A model generated the notes under the pieces. The model was not told the DNA's origin and searched no databases. It worked only from the letters and a program-made list of their open reading frames with translations. This document shows, one piece after another, positions 49,779 through 59,071 of a stretch of 64,000 nt of DNA. Positions within the stretch are counted from its first letter, which is position 1, and each line of letters starts with the position of its first letter. Made by a program: the position numbers and the translations under genes. Source of the DNA: Undibacterium sp. (GTDB taxonomy: Bacteria > Pseudomonadota > Gammaproteobacteria > Burkholderiales > Burkholderiaceae_D); NCBI RefSeq assembly GCF_030651495.1, contig NZ_JAUSFI010000043.1, forward strand, positions 1 through 64,000. Reading direction: 5' to 3'.

Positions 49779-50843
49779 TCACGAGTCAAGAGACAGGTAG
49801 GTTTCAATATCGCGCAGGCACAACTGGCGCGCATCTTCCCCGTTATAATAATCCCTATACCATTCCACACTACGCAGCACGGAAGTTTTCAAATCCCAGC
49901 GAGAAACGATGCCCAACTCATGTTGCGCCTGTGTCACATCGAGCGCCAATAAGCCGGCCTCATGCGGACCGATTATCTCGCTGGCAAAATCAATCTCACC
50001 ACGACCAAATCCTGCGCGCGCTAATTGGACTACTTCACGCACACTGGCTGCGTCTGTCGGTCCAAAATTCCATGCTGTGCCAGCTTCTGGATGAGCATAA
50101 GCATGCTCCGCCAGACACAGATAGGCAGACAAAGGCTCCAGCACATGCTGCCAGGGTCGGACTGCATCTGGTCGCCTTATCTGCAACACATCGCCACGTT
50201 GCCAGGCGCAGATAGCATCGGGCAATAATCGATCCTCCGACCAATCGCCGCCACCTATTACGTTGCCAGCTCTGGCCACGGCAATAGTCACGCCCTGCTC
50301 TGTCAAAAATGCAGCACGATAGCTAGCGATAACCAATTCCGATGCCGCTTTGCTGGCGCTATAGGGATCATGTCCACCCAATTCGGCCGTCTCAGGATAG
50401 GGTGCCAATTGCTCCCGATTTCGATACACCTTGTCCGTGGTGACCAATAAAGCCAACTTGACGCTGGGTACCCCGCGCAGTGCCTCCAGCAGATTCGCAG
50501 TTCCCATTACATTGGTGGCAAACGTTGCCAAGGGGTCGAGATAGCTGGCACGCACCAATGCCTGCGCTGCCAAATGGATCACAATCTCTGGCTGGTAACG
50601 GTCGACCACTTGTTTGACAGCAGAAAAATCACGAATATCAGCAAACTGGCTATTAAGTTCAGAACTCGCTCCAAGCAGGTTATACAAATTAGGCGCAGAG
50701 CTTGGAGCCAAAGCCAATGCACTGACCTCCGCGCCCATGCGCGTTAGCCATAACGTCATCCATGCACCCTTAAAACCAGTATGTCCGGTGAGCAATACCC
50801 GTCGCCCCCGCCAAAATGAAGGATCAGGCAAGGGGTTATTCAT
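49779..50843 (-). CDS. rfbG: CDP-glucose 4,6-dehydratase
   Basis: RfbG converts CDP-glucose to CDP-4-keto-6-deoxyglucose. The 354-residue extended SDR begins with the family motif FWRGRRVLLTGHTGFKGAW, has TTDKVYRN and the catalytic DPYSASKAASE (Tyr and Lys), and AGNVIGGGDWSEDRLLPD, a strong RfbG signature. ATG 50843 is preferred over upstream in-frame codons. It lies 5 bp after rfbF. No rfbH (CDP-4-keto-6-deoxyglucose 3-dehydratase) gene is present, so the product is not a 3,6-dideoxyhexose made by the Salmonella route. Confidence 0.93.
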   Translation of the reverse strand: MNNPLPDPSFWRGRRVLLTGHTGFKGAWMTLWLTRMGAEVSALALAPSSAPNLYNLLGASSELNSQFADIRDFSAVKQVVDRYQPEIVIHLAAQALVRASYLDPLATFATNVMGTANLLEALRGVPSVKLALLVTTDKVYRNREQLAPYPETAELGGHDPYSASKAASELVIASYRAAFLTEQGVTIAVARAGNVIGGGDWSEDRLLPDAICAWQRGDVLQIRRPDAVRPWQHVLEPLSAYLCLAEHAYAHPEAGTAWNFGPTDAASVREVVQLARAGFGRGEIDFASEIIGPHEAGLLALDVTQAQHELGIVSRWDLKTSVLRSVEWYRDYYNGEDARQLCLRDIETYLSLDS

Positions 50844-50848
50844 CGTAT

Positions 50849-51619
50849 TTACCAAGTTCGCCAAGGCGCGCTCCCGGATTGCCATAAATCTTCCAGTAGA
50901 TTTTTCTCTCGCAAGGTATCCATCGGCTGCCAAAAACCTGCATGCTCAAATGCCATAAGCTGTTGATTGTGTGCCAATTCAGCTAATGGCTCCCCCTCCC
51001 AACTGACACGATCATCTGAAATAAGATCTAACACCTTAGGTGAAAGAACAAAATAACCACCATTAATCCAGCCGCCATCACCGCGTGGCTTTTCAATAAA
51101 ACCAGTCACCTGATCACCGTCACGCTTCAGCGCGCCATACCGCCCCGGTGGCAATACCGCAGTGACCGTCGCTAACTTACCGTGTGCCTGATGAAAGGAA
51201 ATCGAAGCAGCAATATCTACATCGGATACACCATCACCATAGGTAAAGCAAAATGCCTCGTCATCTTGTACATATCGCGCCACACGTTTCAACCGTCCGC
51301 CAGTTTGGGTGTCCTCACCTGTATCCACCAAAGTCACTTTCCATGGCTCCGCGTGGCGTTCGTGAACTTCCATACGATTGTGTTGCAAATCGAAAGTTAC
51401 ATCCGACATATGCAAAAAGTAATTGGCGAAATATTCTTTGATTAAATAGCCTTTATAACCACAACAAATTACAAACTCATTAACGCCATGCGCGGCATAA
51501 CTTTTCATGATGTGCCACAAAATAGGATGCCCACCAATCTCGATCATGGGCTTGGGCTTTAAATGGGTTTCTTCACTGATACGCGTACCAAGGCCACCGG
51601 CTAAGATCACTGCCTTCAT
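50849..51619 (-). CDS. rfbF: Glucose-1-phosphate cytidylyltransferase
   Basis: RfbF makes CDP-glucose from glucose-1-phosphate and CTP. The 256-residue protein opens with [18 protein letters not shown] followed by [10 protein letters not shown], the nucleotidyltransferase signature of this family, and has [12 protein letters not shown] carrying the metal-binding Asp. ATG 51619 is used rather than an in-frame ATG at 51649; it overlaps the stop of the upstream TPR-glycosyltransferase gene by 4 bp. Confidence 0.94.
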   Translation of the reverse strand: MKAVILAGGLGTRISEETHLKPKPMIEIGGHPILWHIMKSYAAHGVNEFVICCGYKGYLIKEYFANYFLHMSDVTFDLQHNRMEVHERHAEPWKVTLVDTGEDTQTGGRLKRVARYVQDDEAFCFTYGDGVSDVDIAASISFHQAHGKLATVTAVLPPGRYGALKRDGDQVTGFIEKPRGDGGWINGGYFVLSPKVLDLISDDRVSWEGEPLAELAHNQQLMAFEHAGFWQPMDTLREKNLLEDLWQSGSAPWRTW

Positions 51620-53820
51620 GGTTTCTGTTCCTCGCAATAAGTTTTCCACATTTCACGATAGGCTTTTTCTACCGAGCGGGCAAAGGCTGGTTCGTTCATC
51701 ACAGGGGACGTCTCCATTTCTTGACGTAAATTTTTTCTTAATTTTCTCAAACCATCTATATCATGCGCGAGCATAAGGGCTTTTTGCGCGTACTCTTCTT
51801 CACTGTAAGAAATCCACTCTTCCCTCCCCAGACCTGTCAATACACTTGCGCCGATACGGCCAACTGTTGGCCTGCCAAGCAAGGTAATAAACGGTACTCC
51901 CATATATAGAGTTTCTAGTAAGGTCGTGCCTGAGTTGTGAGGAAAACAATCTAAACCAATATCTATATGCTTTAGCACTTCCCAAGAGGGTGTATTGAAG
52001 CCGATATCCAGGCGAGAACGCTCTATTCCATAGCGCGTGAATCGCGAAGCCATTTCATCTTGCACTTTAGGATCTTTGAAATCGCCACTATTAATGATCA
52101 AACGAGAATTTGGCATGGCATCCAAAATTGCAGCCCATAATTTAACCACTTTATGATTGATGCGCACTGAACGCGATAGCGACCCAAACGTAATGATCCC
52201 AGTTTTATCTGCGGGCAGAAGCGAAAGCTCCGGTATTGGCGTATCCGGCCTATATGTATAAGCAGGGCCATCAAGACAGTGAATTTTTTCGGAGAATAAA
52301 TGTGCGCAATTATCGGTAACACTAGCTTTGTCGGTTAGATAATAATCAATGGCGCTAAGACCTGTTGTATACCCATACTCCAGCCAATGCAACGATACCG
52401 GCGCTGGCTTTCGTGCGAAAACTGGCAGCCTATTGTCATTAGTATGACCTGCGACATCCACTAAAATATCAATGCCGTCGGCACGTATCCGTTCGGCAAG
52501 TTCATCATCCGTCAGCATATTGGTCGGCACCCAATGCTCGACGATGCTTTTATATTGCGCGGTTGTCGCATCCTCAAAGGGGGGATTAGCGTAAGCAAAG
52601 ACCTCAACAACGCTTTTATCATGCTTTTCCAATAATGGAATCAAAAAATACTTACATACCTGATCGTAAAATGATGAAGTAACATAACCAATTTTCAGCC
52701 TTTTGGTTGGTGTGGGCGCGTTCGTAAATACTTGCCACGATGCCTTATAAGGCAAACAAAAACGTTGATCAAATTCTTGATAGGCGCTGTATATTGCTTC
52801 TGCCGTCAAATCTGGCTGATAATTTACACAAAATAATAAACTGGTAAATATTCTTCGATTGAATGAAGACTGCAGATCGTCCTTAAACGACATTGCTTTA
52901 ATAAATGCCTGTATCGCAGCGTCTAAGTGATTCGCTTGCTGTAAAGCGTAACCATAACTAGCCCAAATTTCCGGAAAATTGTCATATAACTTCAACGCTA
53001 ATTCGCTGCAGACTATCGCGTCTTGCACGCGGCCACTTTGTCTTAAAGCATCAATCAAGTTAGGATAAACTTGGAACAAATCAGGTTCCAAGTCTAAAGC
53101 TTTATTAAAATTCTGGATCGCCAGCTCACACGTCCCTTGTGCCAAGTATGCCAATCCCAAGTTACTACGCAAATATGCCAAATCAGGCGCCAAAGTAATT
53201 GCCTCAGATATACTATCAATCGCACCAGCAGTATTACCAATGAATTTAAAGGCGTTACCAAGATTATTCAGAGCTACCACCAATGAGGGGGTGATGATCA
53301 ATGCTCTGCGCAACACAATGATCGCTTCAGCATAACGGTCCAATGAAATTAAGGAGTTCCCTAAATTATTTAATATTTGAGGATTTTTTGGCAATAAATT
53401 TGCTGCCTTCATTAATGCATTATGGGCATCTAGAAACTTACCTTGCTCAATATATGCCACTCCTAAGTAATTCCACGCATTTCCATCTCTAGGTATAACT
53501 TTGGTTAACCAAATACTCGCACTTTCCAACAATACATATTGTTTTTTTTGCAAAACTTTATTTAAAATATCAAAATAAATTGTCAAATTTTCACTTGAAA
53601 GAGATGAAGCTTCATAAGCACCTCTTACATAAAACAACCCTTCTTCATCATTGCCAAGCGCATGACACAGCTTGGCAAGAAGATTGTTAGCCTCTAGGTG
53701 ACGTGGAAAACGTTGAATTATTGCTAGACAAATATCTTTAGCACGACCTAACTGCTCAGCCTGATAACTTGTTTTTGCCTCACGCAAATTTTTTTGTAAA
53801 TTAAAGTTCTCTTTAGTCAT
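51616..53820 (-). CDS. TPR / O-GlcNAc-transferase-like (GT41) protein
   Basis: This protein of about 734 residues has a long N-terminal TPR superhelix (about 10-330) and a C-terminal GT41/SPINDLY-type glycosyltransferase domain (about 375-715). The latter shows [48 protein letters not shown] and [28 protein letters not shown]. Such enzymes glycosylate Ser/Thr of protein targets selected by the TPR part. It starts about 340 bp from fliC on the opposite strand and is the first gene of the sugar island, so flagellin is the most likely acceptor. ATG 53820 is chosen; 53829 and 53886 are in frame. Confidence 0.88.
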   Translation of the reverse strand: MTKENFNLQKNLREAKTSYQAEQLGRAKDICLAIIQRFPRHLEANNLLAKLCHALGNDEEGLFYVRGAYEASSLSSENLTIYFDILNKVLQKKQYVLLESASIWLTKVIPRDGNAWNYLGVAYIEQGKFLDAHNALMKAANLLPKNPQILNNLGNSLISLDRYAEAIIVLRRALIITPSLVVALNNLGNAFKFIGNTAGAIDSISEAITLAPDLAYLRSNLGLAYLAQGTCELAIQNFNKALDLEPDLFQVYPNLIDALRQSGRVQDAIVCSELALKLYDNFPEIWASYGYALQQANHLDAAIQAFIKAMSFKDDLQSSFNRRIFTSLLFCVNYQPDLTAEAIYSAYQEFDQRFCLPYKASWQVFTNAPTPTKRLKIGYVTSSFYDQVCKYFLIPLLEKHDKSVVEVFAYANPPFEDATTAQYKSIVEHWVPTNMLTDDELAERIRADGIDILVDVAGHTNDNRLPVFARKPAPVSLHWLEYGYTTGLSAIDYYLTDKASVTDNCAHLFSEKIHCLDGPAYTYRPDTPIPELSLLPADKTGIITFGSLSRSVRINHKVVKLWAAILDAMPNSRLIINSGDFKDPKVQDEMASRFTRYGIERSRLDIGFNTPSWEVLKHIDIGLDCFPHNSGTTLLETLYMGVPFITLLGRPTVGRIGASVLTGLGREEWISYSEEEYAQKALMLAHDIDGLRKLRKNLRQEMETSPVMNEPAFARSVEKAYREMWKTYCEEQKP

Positions 53821-53960
53821 CACATTCATCTCAATTGGTGCACACCTAGTCGTTACAGGCATATCCAGTATTACGAAAATACCCATAAATCATAGTTTAT
53901 AGGAAATAGTCACATGTCTATTTCTTAAACTAAAGCCGTAAACTTATTTAATTCTTGCCC

Positions 53961-53987
53961 TCAAGTATTCTTAATTGCTGCCGAAGA
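53961..53987 (+). promoter_or_regulatory. Sigma-28 (FliA) promoter of fliC
   Basis: TCAAGTAT (53961-53968), an 11-bp spacer and GCCGAAGA (53980-53987) match the FliA consensus TAAAGTTT-N11-GCCGATAA in most positions. The predicted start is near 53994, giving a leader of about 170 nt before fliC. The rest of the 53821-54163 gap is AT-rich; it must also hold the divergent promoter of the glycan island, which I could not place. Confidence 0.75.
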
Positions 53988-54163
53988 ACGGAATGTAAGA
54001 AAAAACTTAAGGCAAAAATAAAATATTTATTTGCAGTAACTAATTAAATATTTCCAAATAGCATCCGTTACCAAATTCAACGGCGGTCCTAAAGTCAAGG
54101 TAAGACAGACCAAAGTTTAAGGCACATCGCCAAATTTGAATAACTTAGGCAAGGGGAATTAAA

Positions 54164-55597
54164 ATGAGCTCAGTCGTCAATACCAATATTTCGTCGTTAA
54201 ATGCACAACGCAACTTAACGACATCTCAAACCGCATTAGCAACATCTATGCAACGTCTGTCTTCCGGTTTGCGAATTAACAGCGCAAAAGACGATGCAGC
54301 AGGCTTGGCAATTTCTGAACGTTTCACTTCGCAAATCAGAGGTAGTAATCAAGCTACACGTAATGCAAATGATGGTATCTCTTTAGCGCAAACCGCCGAG
54401 GGCGATCTTGCTCAAATCGGTAATAACTTACAACGTATTCGTGAACTCGCAGTGCAATCTGCCAATGCGACTAACTCCTCCTCTGATCGTGCCGCACTGG
54501 ATGGCGAAGTTCAAGCATTGGCGTCAGAAATTGACCGTGTAGCACAAAACTCATCCTTTAACGGTGTGAAACTGTTGGATGGTTCATTTAACGCACAATC
54601 TTTCCAAGTCGGTGCCAATGCCACCTCAAGTGACATTGTACAAATCGCTGGTATTAGCAGCGCTAGAACATCTTCACTCGGTGGTAGCGGATCTTCTACA
54701 CAAACAACATTGACCTCTTCGGCGACTTCTGCAGCATTAACCGCCGGCCAACTGACGCTCAATGGCGCTTCTGTCGGCGCATCCAGTGTAGGTGCAGGGC
54801 CGGGTCAATCCGCTGCCAGCGCGATACAGATTGCTGCTGCGATCAATGCAGTGTCATCAACATCTGGCGTAACTGCTTCAGCGCAGGCAACCACAGTAAG
54901 TGGTACCGCAACGTCATTTGGTGCCACCGTTGCATCAGATAATCTGACTGTTAATGGCATAGCAATCGGTGCTGTCGCTGCAGGTGTTGATGCAAAAGGT
55001 ACTGGTGCAAATCTTGCAGCAGCAATTAACGCAGTATCGAGCCAATCTGGTGTCACGGCAGCATCGGATGCCACAACTGGTGCAATCACATTTACGGCAG
55101 CCGATGGTCGTGATATTACAACTGCTGGTTTCGCTGCCACCACCGGCATTGCAGATGCAACTACTCATGGTAAAGTAAAACTCGATACCAATAGTGCAGC
55201 TGGTATCGTCATTAGTGGTAGCACTCCTGGAAATGCAGGTTTTGCAAACGGCACAACTGCGGCAACAACAACAATGACCACAAGCGCTATTTCGGCAATA
55301 TCGGTTAAGACAGCAGCGAGCGCAAGTAATGCATTGGCCGCAATTGACGGTGCCTTGGCAAACGTCAATAGTAGCCGTGCCAACCTTGGTGCGGTACAAA
55401 ACCGTTTCGCATCCGTAGTAACCAGTCTGCAAACAACTTCTGAAAACTTGACTGCTTCACGCAGCCGAATTCAAGATGCTGATTTTGCACAAGAAACTGC
55501 CTCATTGACTCGCGGTCAGGTCTTGCAACAAGCAGGTACTGCGATCTTGGCTCAGGCAAATGCCTTGCCACAAGGTGTGTTGGCTCTGCTGCGTTAA
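54164..55597 (+). CDS. fliC: Flagellin
   Basis: This is the filament subunit. The 477-residue protein has conserved D0/D1 ends: [38 protein letters not shown] and [17 protein letters not shown] at the N-terminus, and [26 protein letters not shown] with [13 protein letters not shown] at the C-terminus. The middle (about 165-375) is rich in Ala, Thr and Ser and contains two flagellin IN-type motifs (about 197-238 and 261-300) that look like a duplication. AAGGGGAATTAAA precedes the ATG. The sigma-28 promoter is upstream and a strong terminator downstream, so it is largely monocistronic. Confidence 0.98.
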   Translation: MSSVVNTNISSLNAQRNLTTSQTALATSMQRLSSGLRINSAKDDAAGLAISERFTSQIRGSNQATRNANDGISLAQTAEGDLAQIGNNLQRIRELAVQSANATNSSSDRAALDGEVQALASEIDRVAQNSSFNGVKLLDGSFNAQSFQVGANATSSDIVQIAGISSARTSSLGGSGSSTQTTLTSSATSAALTAGQLTLNGASVGASSVGAGPGQSAASAIQIAAAINAVSSTSGVTASAQATTVSGTATSFGATVASDNLTVNGIAIGAVAAGVDAKGTGANLAAAINAVSSQSGVTAASDATTGAITFTAADGRDITTAGFAATTGIADATTHGKVKLDTNSAAGIVISGSTPGNAGFANGTTAATTTMTTSAISAISVKTAASASNALAAIDGALANVNSSRANLGAVQNRFASVVTSLQTTSENLTASRSRIQDADFAQETASLTRGQVLQQAGTAILAQANALPQGVLALLR

Positions 55598-55642
55598 TAT
55601 AGATAGTAATGAAAAGTTAAATTTTCATTGAAAAAAGTGTAC

Positions 55643-55675
55643 TCCCCTGGTCAATTTTTTGACCAGGGGAATTTT
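55643..55675 (+). terminator. Rho-independent terminator of fliC
   Basis: TCCCCTGGTCAA (55643-55654) pairs with TTGACCAGGGGA (55659-55670) around a TTTT loop, followed by ATTTT. The stem is 12 bp without mismatch. It isolates the abundant fliC message from flaG. Confidence 0.9.
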
Positions 55676-55692
55676 ACTTAAAGGAAGCAATC

Positions 55693-56073
55693 ATGGACAT
55701 CTTATCGGTAGGCAATCAATTATCATCAGGGAGCCCCGCTTCAGATCGGGTTATTGTCGGTAGTAATGGGCCGCAAAATATCAAGACTGCGGCTCCGGTC
55801 CAATCATACAATCCAGTTACACCATCAGGTCAGGCACAACAAACGGCAACTAAAGAAGAAGTCAGCAAAGCAGTAGAAAGCATTAATAAAACAATACAAT
55901 CTTCAGCCCAAAATGTCGAATTCAGCATTGATAGTGACTCACATGAAGTCATTGTGAAAGTAATTGATCAGCAAACTAAGCAAGTATTACGTCAAATTCC
56001 TACATTAGAAGTATTAGAAATAGCAAAGTCATTAGATAAGCTGCAAGGTTTATTGATAAAACAAACAGCCTAG
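55693..56073 (+). CDS. flaG: FlaG family flagellar protein
   Basis: FlaG influences flagellar filament length in several bacteria. The 126-residue protein has a disordered Ser/Pro/Gln-rich N-terminal part and a conserved C-terminal domain: VEFSIDSDSHEVIVKVIDQQTKQVLRQIPTLEVLEIAK, the FlaG signature. AAAGGAAG precedes the ATG. It stands between fliC and fliD, its usual place. Transcription probably comes by readthrough of the fliC terminator or from a weak local promoter. Confidence 0.92.
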   Translation: MDILSVGNQLSSGSPASDRVIVGSNGPQNIKTAAPVQSYNPVTPSGQAQQTATKEEVSKAVESINKTIQSSAQNVEFSIDSDSHEVIVKVIDQQTKQVLRQIPTLEVLEIAKSLDKLQGLLIKQTA

Positions 56074-56119
56074 AATGCAAGCAATGGTCAGATTAAAAAC
56101 AAGCGGGCAAATCCCCTTC

Positions 56120-56146
56120 TAAAGTTTGATTTGCCTTTGCCGATAA
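56120..56146 (+). promoter_or_regulatory. Consensus sigma-28 promoter of fliD
   Basis: TAAAGTTT (56120-56127), an 11-bp spacer and GCCGATAA (56139-56146) match the FliA consensus at every position. The start would be near 56153, about 28 nt before the GTG of fliD. The -35 lies in the loop and the spacer in the right arm of an 8-bp inverted repeat (GGCAAATC 56106-56113, GATTTGCC 56128-56135) that may be the flaG terminator. Confidence 0.9.
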
Positions 56147-56180
56147 TCTAGTACAGTACTAATTATCAAAGGGGAATCAG

Positions 56181-58196
56181 GTGGGAATTCAATCAACAGG
56201 TATCGGCTCAGGTCTGGACGTAAATACTCTCATCACTAAACTGATGCAGGTTGAGTCGCAGCCACTTACGTCGCTAGCCAAGAAAGAGGCAAGCTACCAG
56301 GCTAAGTTGTCAGCCTATGGGACGCTGAACGGTGCATTGAGTTCGTTTCAGAGTTCACTTTCCAGCCTTAGCTCGGCTTCTACCTTTCAATCGTTTTCAG
56401 CTACCTCTAGCGACACAAGTATTTTATCTGCCTCTGCCACCAGTATTGCGGTTGCGGGGTCATACAATTTGAATATTACTAAACTGGCACAAGCGCAGTC
56501 CATCTCTACAGCTGGCCAGGTCAGCTCTACTGCAACGATAGGAACTGGCACCTCAACGGTAACATTTCAATTTGGTACGATTACTGGCGGCACATCGACC
56601 AATGGTGTTTATTCAGGTGCTGCGTTTGCACAAGACGCAGCACAGGCAACTGGTACCGTCACCATAGATAATAGTAATAACTCTTTACAAGGTATTCGGG
56701 ATGCCATCAACATTGCCAATATGGGCGTGAACGCCTCCATCGTTGGTGATGGTAGTGCTGCGCCATATCATTTGGTATTAACATCTGCAAAAACCGGAGC
56801 TACATCCAGTCTCAAGGTAAACGTGACGGGTGACGCCGCAGTAGGAAATCTGCTCAACTATGATCCTGCTGGCATACAGAATCTGACAGAGGCAACCACC
56901 GCGCAAAGCGCAGCATTAACTATTAATGGGATCGCCATCACCAGTTCCACTAACAATGTTACTGGCGCAATTGGTGGTGTTTCCATTAACCTTAATAAAA
57001 TTGGCACTTCAACCTTAGCTCTCGCTGCCAACACTGCAGCAGTGCAAACTGGAGTCAACGCCTTCGTCAAGGCATATAATGATTTAAACAGCACCCTCGC
57101 CGGGCTCACTGCTTACAATTCGACCACGAAAAAAGGTGGTTTACTGTTGGGAGATCCAACAACCCAAAATGTACAAAATCAGGTGCGCAAAACGCTCGCT
57201 ACCGCCGTCAATGGCTTGGGTGGAGATCTGACAACTTTGTCAAGTATTGGCGTCTCTTTTCAAAAGGATGGTTCACTGACAGTAGATGGCAACAAGCTAC
57301 AAACGGCGCTGACGAGCAAATTTGGCGAGGTGGGTGGTTTGTTTGCCTCAATAGGTAAAGCCTCCGACAGTTTGGTCAATGTCGTCGCCTCCAGTAAAGC
57401 AACGCAAGCCGGCGCATATGCTCTTGATATTTCAACACTGGCGACGCAAGGCGGGCTGACTGGCAATACAGCCGACCTGACTTTAGCAAACACTACGATT
57501 GCTCCCGCTACGTCGCTCAATGTAATACTGGACGGCACCAGTGCTGCCGTGACTCTGCCGGCAGGGTCTTACTCTGCAACGCAATTGGCTGCGTTGGTGC
57601 AGTCATCCATTAACGGTACATCTGCTTTTTCTGCTATAGCTGCAGCGGTTACCGCTAGCATTGATGCGAACGGTCATCTGGTGTTGCAATCGAGTCGTTT
57701 TGGATCAAAATCAAATATTACCTTGGCCGATGGCACAGGAACACCTGCTGCGACGTTAGCAGGAACCAACTTAGCAGGGAGCTCCGGTGTCGATGTTGCC
57801 GGAAGTTTTAATGGCAATACTGCTCTCGGCGATGGACAGTTTTTAGTAGGTGGAACTGGAACCTCGTCTGAAGGATTGAAAATTTTAGTGTCTGGGGGGG
57901 CAACTGGAAATAGGGGAACGATTAATTTTTCAGTTGGCTATGCATCTCAACTCAATAAAATGGTGACAGATTTCCAAGGTACTGGTGGCGCACTAGTAGG
58001 TAGTACCAGTAATATTGATCGCAGCCTAAAGGATATTGCAAAGCAAAAAGATGTTTTAAATAATCGTTTATTTGACGTGGAAGCGCGCTATAGAAAACAA
58101 TTTACGGCACTCGATCTGACACTGAGTAGCCTGACCAATACCAGCACTTATTTAACTCAACAGCTTTCAGCGCTGACTGGCACTAAAAGTTACTAA
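56181..58196 (+). CDS. fliD: Flagellar filament cap protein FliD
   Basis: FliD (HAP2) caps the filament and guides flagellin folding. The 671-residue protein begins IQSTGIGSGLDVNTLITKLMQVE, the HAP2 N-terminal signature, and ends in a coiled-coil region (IDRSLKDIAKQKDVLNNRLFDVEARYRKQFTALD) typical of FliD. It is longer than enterobacterial FliD (about 470 residues) because of Ser/Thr/Ala-rich repeats in the middle. The start is GTG with AAAGGGGAA 5 bp upstream. It heads the fliD-fliS-fliT-fliK unit under a perfect sigma-28 promoter. Confidence 0.96.
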   Translation: MGIQSTGIGSGLDVNTLITKLMQVESQPLTSLAKKEASYQAKLSAYGTLNGALSSFQSSLSSLSSASTFQSFSATSSDTSILSASATSIAVAGSYNLNITKLAQAQSISTAGQVSSTATIGTGTSTVTFQFGTITGGTSTNGVYSGAAFAQDAAQATGTVTIDNSNNSLQGIRDAINIANMGVNASIVGDGSAAPYHLVLTSAKTGATSSLKVNVTGDAAVGNLLNYDPAGIQNLTEATTAQSAALTINGIAITSSTNNVTGAIGGVSINLNKIGTSTLALAANTAAVQTGVNAFVKAYNDLNSTLAGLTAYNSTTKKGGLLLGDPTTQNVQNQVRKTLATAVNGLGGDLTTLSSIGVSFQKDGSLTVDGNKLQTALTSKFGEVGGLFASIGKASDSLVNVVASSKATQAGAYALDISTLATQGGLTGNTADLTLANTTIAPATSLNVILDGTSAAVTLPAGSYSATQLAALVQSSINGTSAFSAIAAAVTASIDANGHLVLQSSRFGSKSNITLADGTGTPAATLAGTNLAGSSGVDVAGSFNGNTALGDGQFLVGGTGTSSEGLKILVSGGATGNRGTINFSVGYASQLNKMVTDFQGTGGALVGSTSNIDRSLKDIAKQKDVLNNRLFDVEARYRKQFTALDLTLSSLTNTSTYLTQQLSALTGTKSY

Positions 58197-58243
58197 TCGT
58201 TTTCTGTCGTAATGACATTACGAAATATTTAGAGGATATATCT

Positions 58244-58714
58244 ATGTTTGGATCATCACAAAAGAACGGAGCAAGCGCCTATGCCAAGATTGGAATAGAA
58301 ACTGGAGTCATTGCTGCCAACCCACACAAACTCATTGTGATGTTGTTTGACGGGGCAATTACAGCCATTTCAAACGCTTTGAAAAACATAGAGACTAACA
58401 ATGTTGCTGCAAAAGGCCAATCTATCTCTAAAGCGATTGCCATTATCGACAATGGTTTGCGCGCAAGCTTGGACAAAAAAGTAGGGGGAGAGGTTGCCTT
58501 GAGCTTAGACTCTCTTTACGAGTATATGAGCAGACAGTTACTAGTCGCAAATCTGAGCAATGATACCAATTTACTAATGGAAATTCATAGTTTATTAAAA
58601 GATCTGAAAACAACCTGGGAAGCGATTGCGCCTATTCCGGTTAGCCTAACAGAAATACCTAGGCAGGAATACGATGCGTTAGCCCCTCGTCCAACCAAAT
58701 TTCTTGAGGCATGA
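58244..58714 (+). CDS. fliS: Flagellar export chaperone FliS
   Basis: FliS binds the flagellin C-terminus and prevents premature polymerisation in the cytoplasm. The 156-residue protein is all-helical with the family motifs ANPHKLIVMLFDGAI near residue 26 and SLDSLYEYMSRQLLVANLSND in the second half. The C-terminal tail is about 20 residues longer than in many homologues. It lies 47 bp after fliD and 6 bp before fliT. Confidence 0.95.
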   Translation: MFGSSQKNGASAYAKIGIETGVIAANPHKLIVMLFDGAITAISNALKNIETNNVAAKGQSISKAIAIIDNGLRASLDKKVGGEVALSLDSLYEYMSRQLLVANLSNDTNLLMEIHSLLKDLKTTWEAIAPIPVSLTEIPRQEYDALAPRPTKFLEA

Positions 58715-58720
58715 GTCATA

Positions 58721-59056
58721 ATGAATAGTATTGAATTGATTTCGATGTATGAAAATGTCGCAGAAATTACTGATCGCATGCTCAGCGCTGCTCGTGAAGG
58801 TGACTGGGATTTGCTAACAAAGCTAGAAACAGACTGTTCTTTACGCGTACAAAATTTAAAGAGTCACGAGTCTCCATCCGAGATGCCTCAAGATCTGCGG
58901 AATAAAAAAATTCAAATAATTAGAAAAATCCTGGCTGATGACAAAGAAATTCGCGATATTACTGAACCTTGGATGGTCCAGCTATCTAACTTAATGAAAA
59001 ATTCAGAATCAAATCGAAAACTGTCACAAGCCTACGGCACTAGCCACGCTGGTTAA
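58721..59056 (+). CDS. fliT: FliT-like flagellar chaperone
   Basis: This is a 111-residue helical, charged protein directly after fliS, where FliT normally lies. FliT binds FliD and, in some bacteria, the FlhDC regulator. Sequence conservation in this family is low; the visible support is the size, the N-terminal YENVAEITDRMLSAAREGDWDLLTKLE helix pair (a FliT-like pattern with a W between helices) and the context. The symbol is assigned mainly by position. Confidence 0.72.
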   Translation: MNSIELISMYENVAEITDRMLSAAREGDWDLLTKLETDCSLRVQNLKSHESPSEMPQDLRNKKIQIIRKILADDKEIRDITEPWMVQLSNLMKNSESNRKLSQAYGTSHAG

Positions 59057-59071
59057 CGTTGAGTCCACTAT

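Noticed and set aside
49779-51619. A CDP-3,6-dideoxyhexose (abequose/tyvelose-type) pathway
   Set aside because: RfbF and RfbG are present but no RfbH dehydratase gene is found, and a C-methyltransferase is present instead.
54935-55432. 165-codon Cys-rich open frame on the minus strand inside fliC
   Set aside because: It is a shadow of the Ala/Thr/Ser-rich low-complexity flagellin region, with no ribosome-binding site and no family resemblance.
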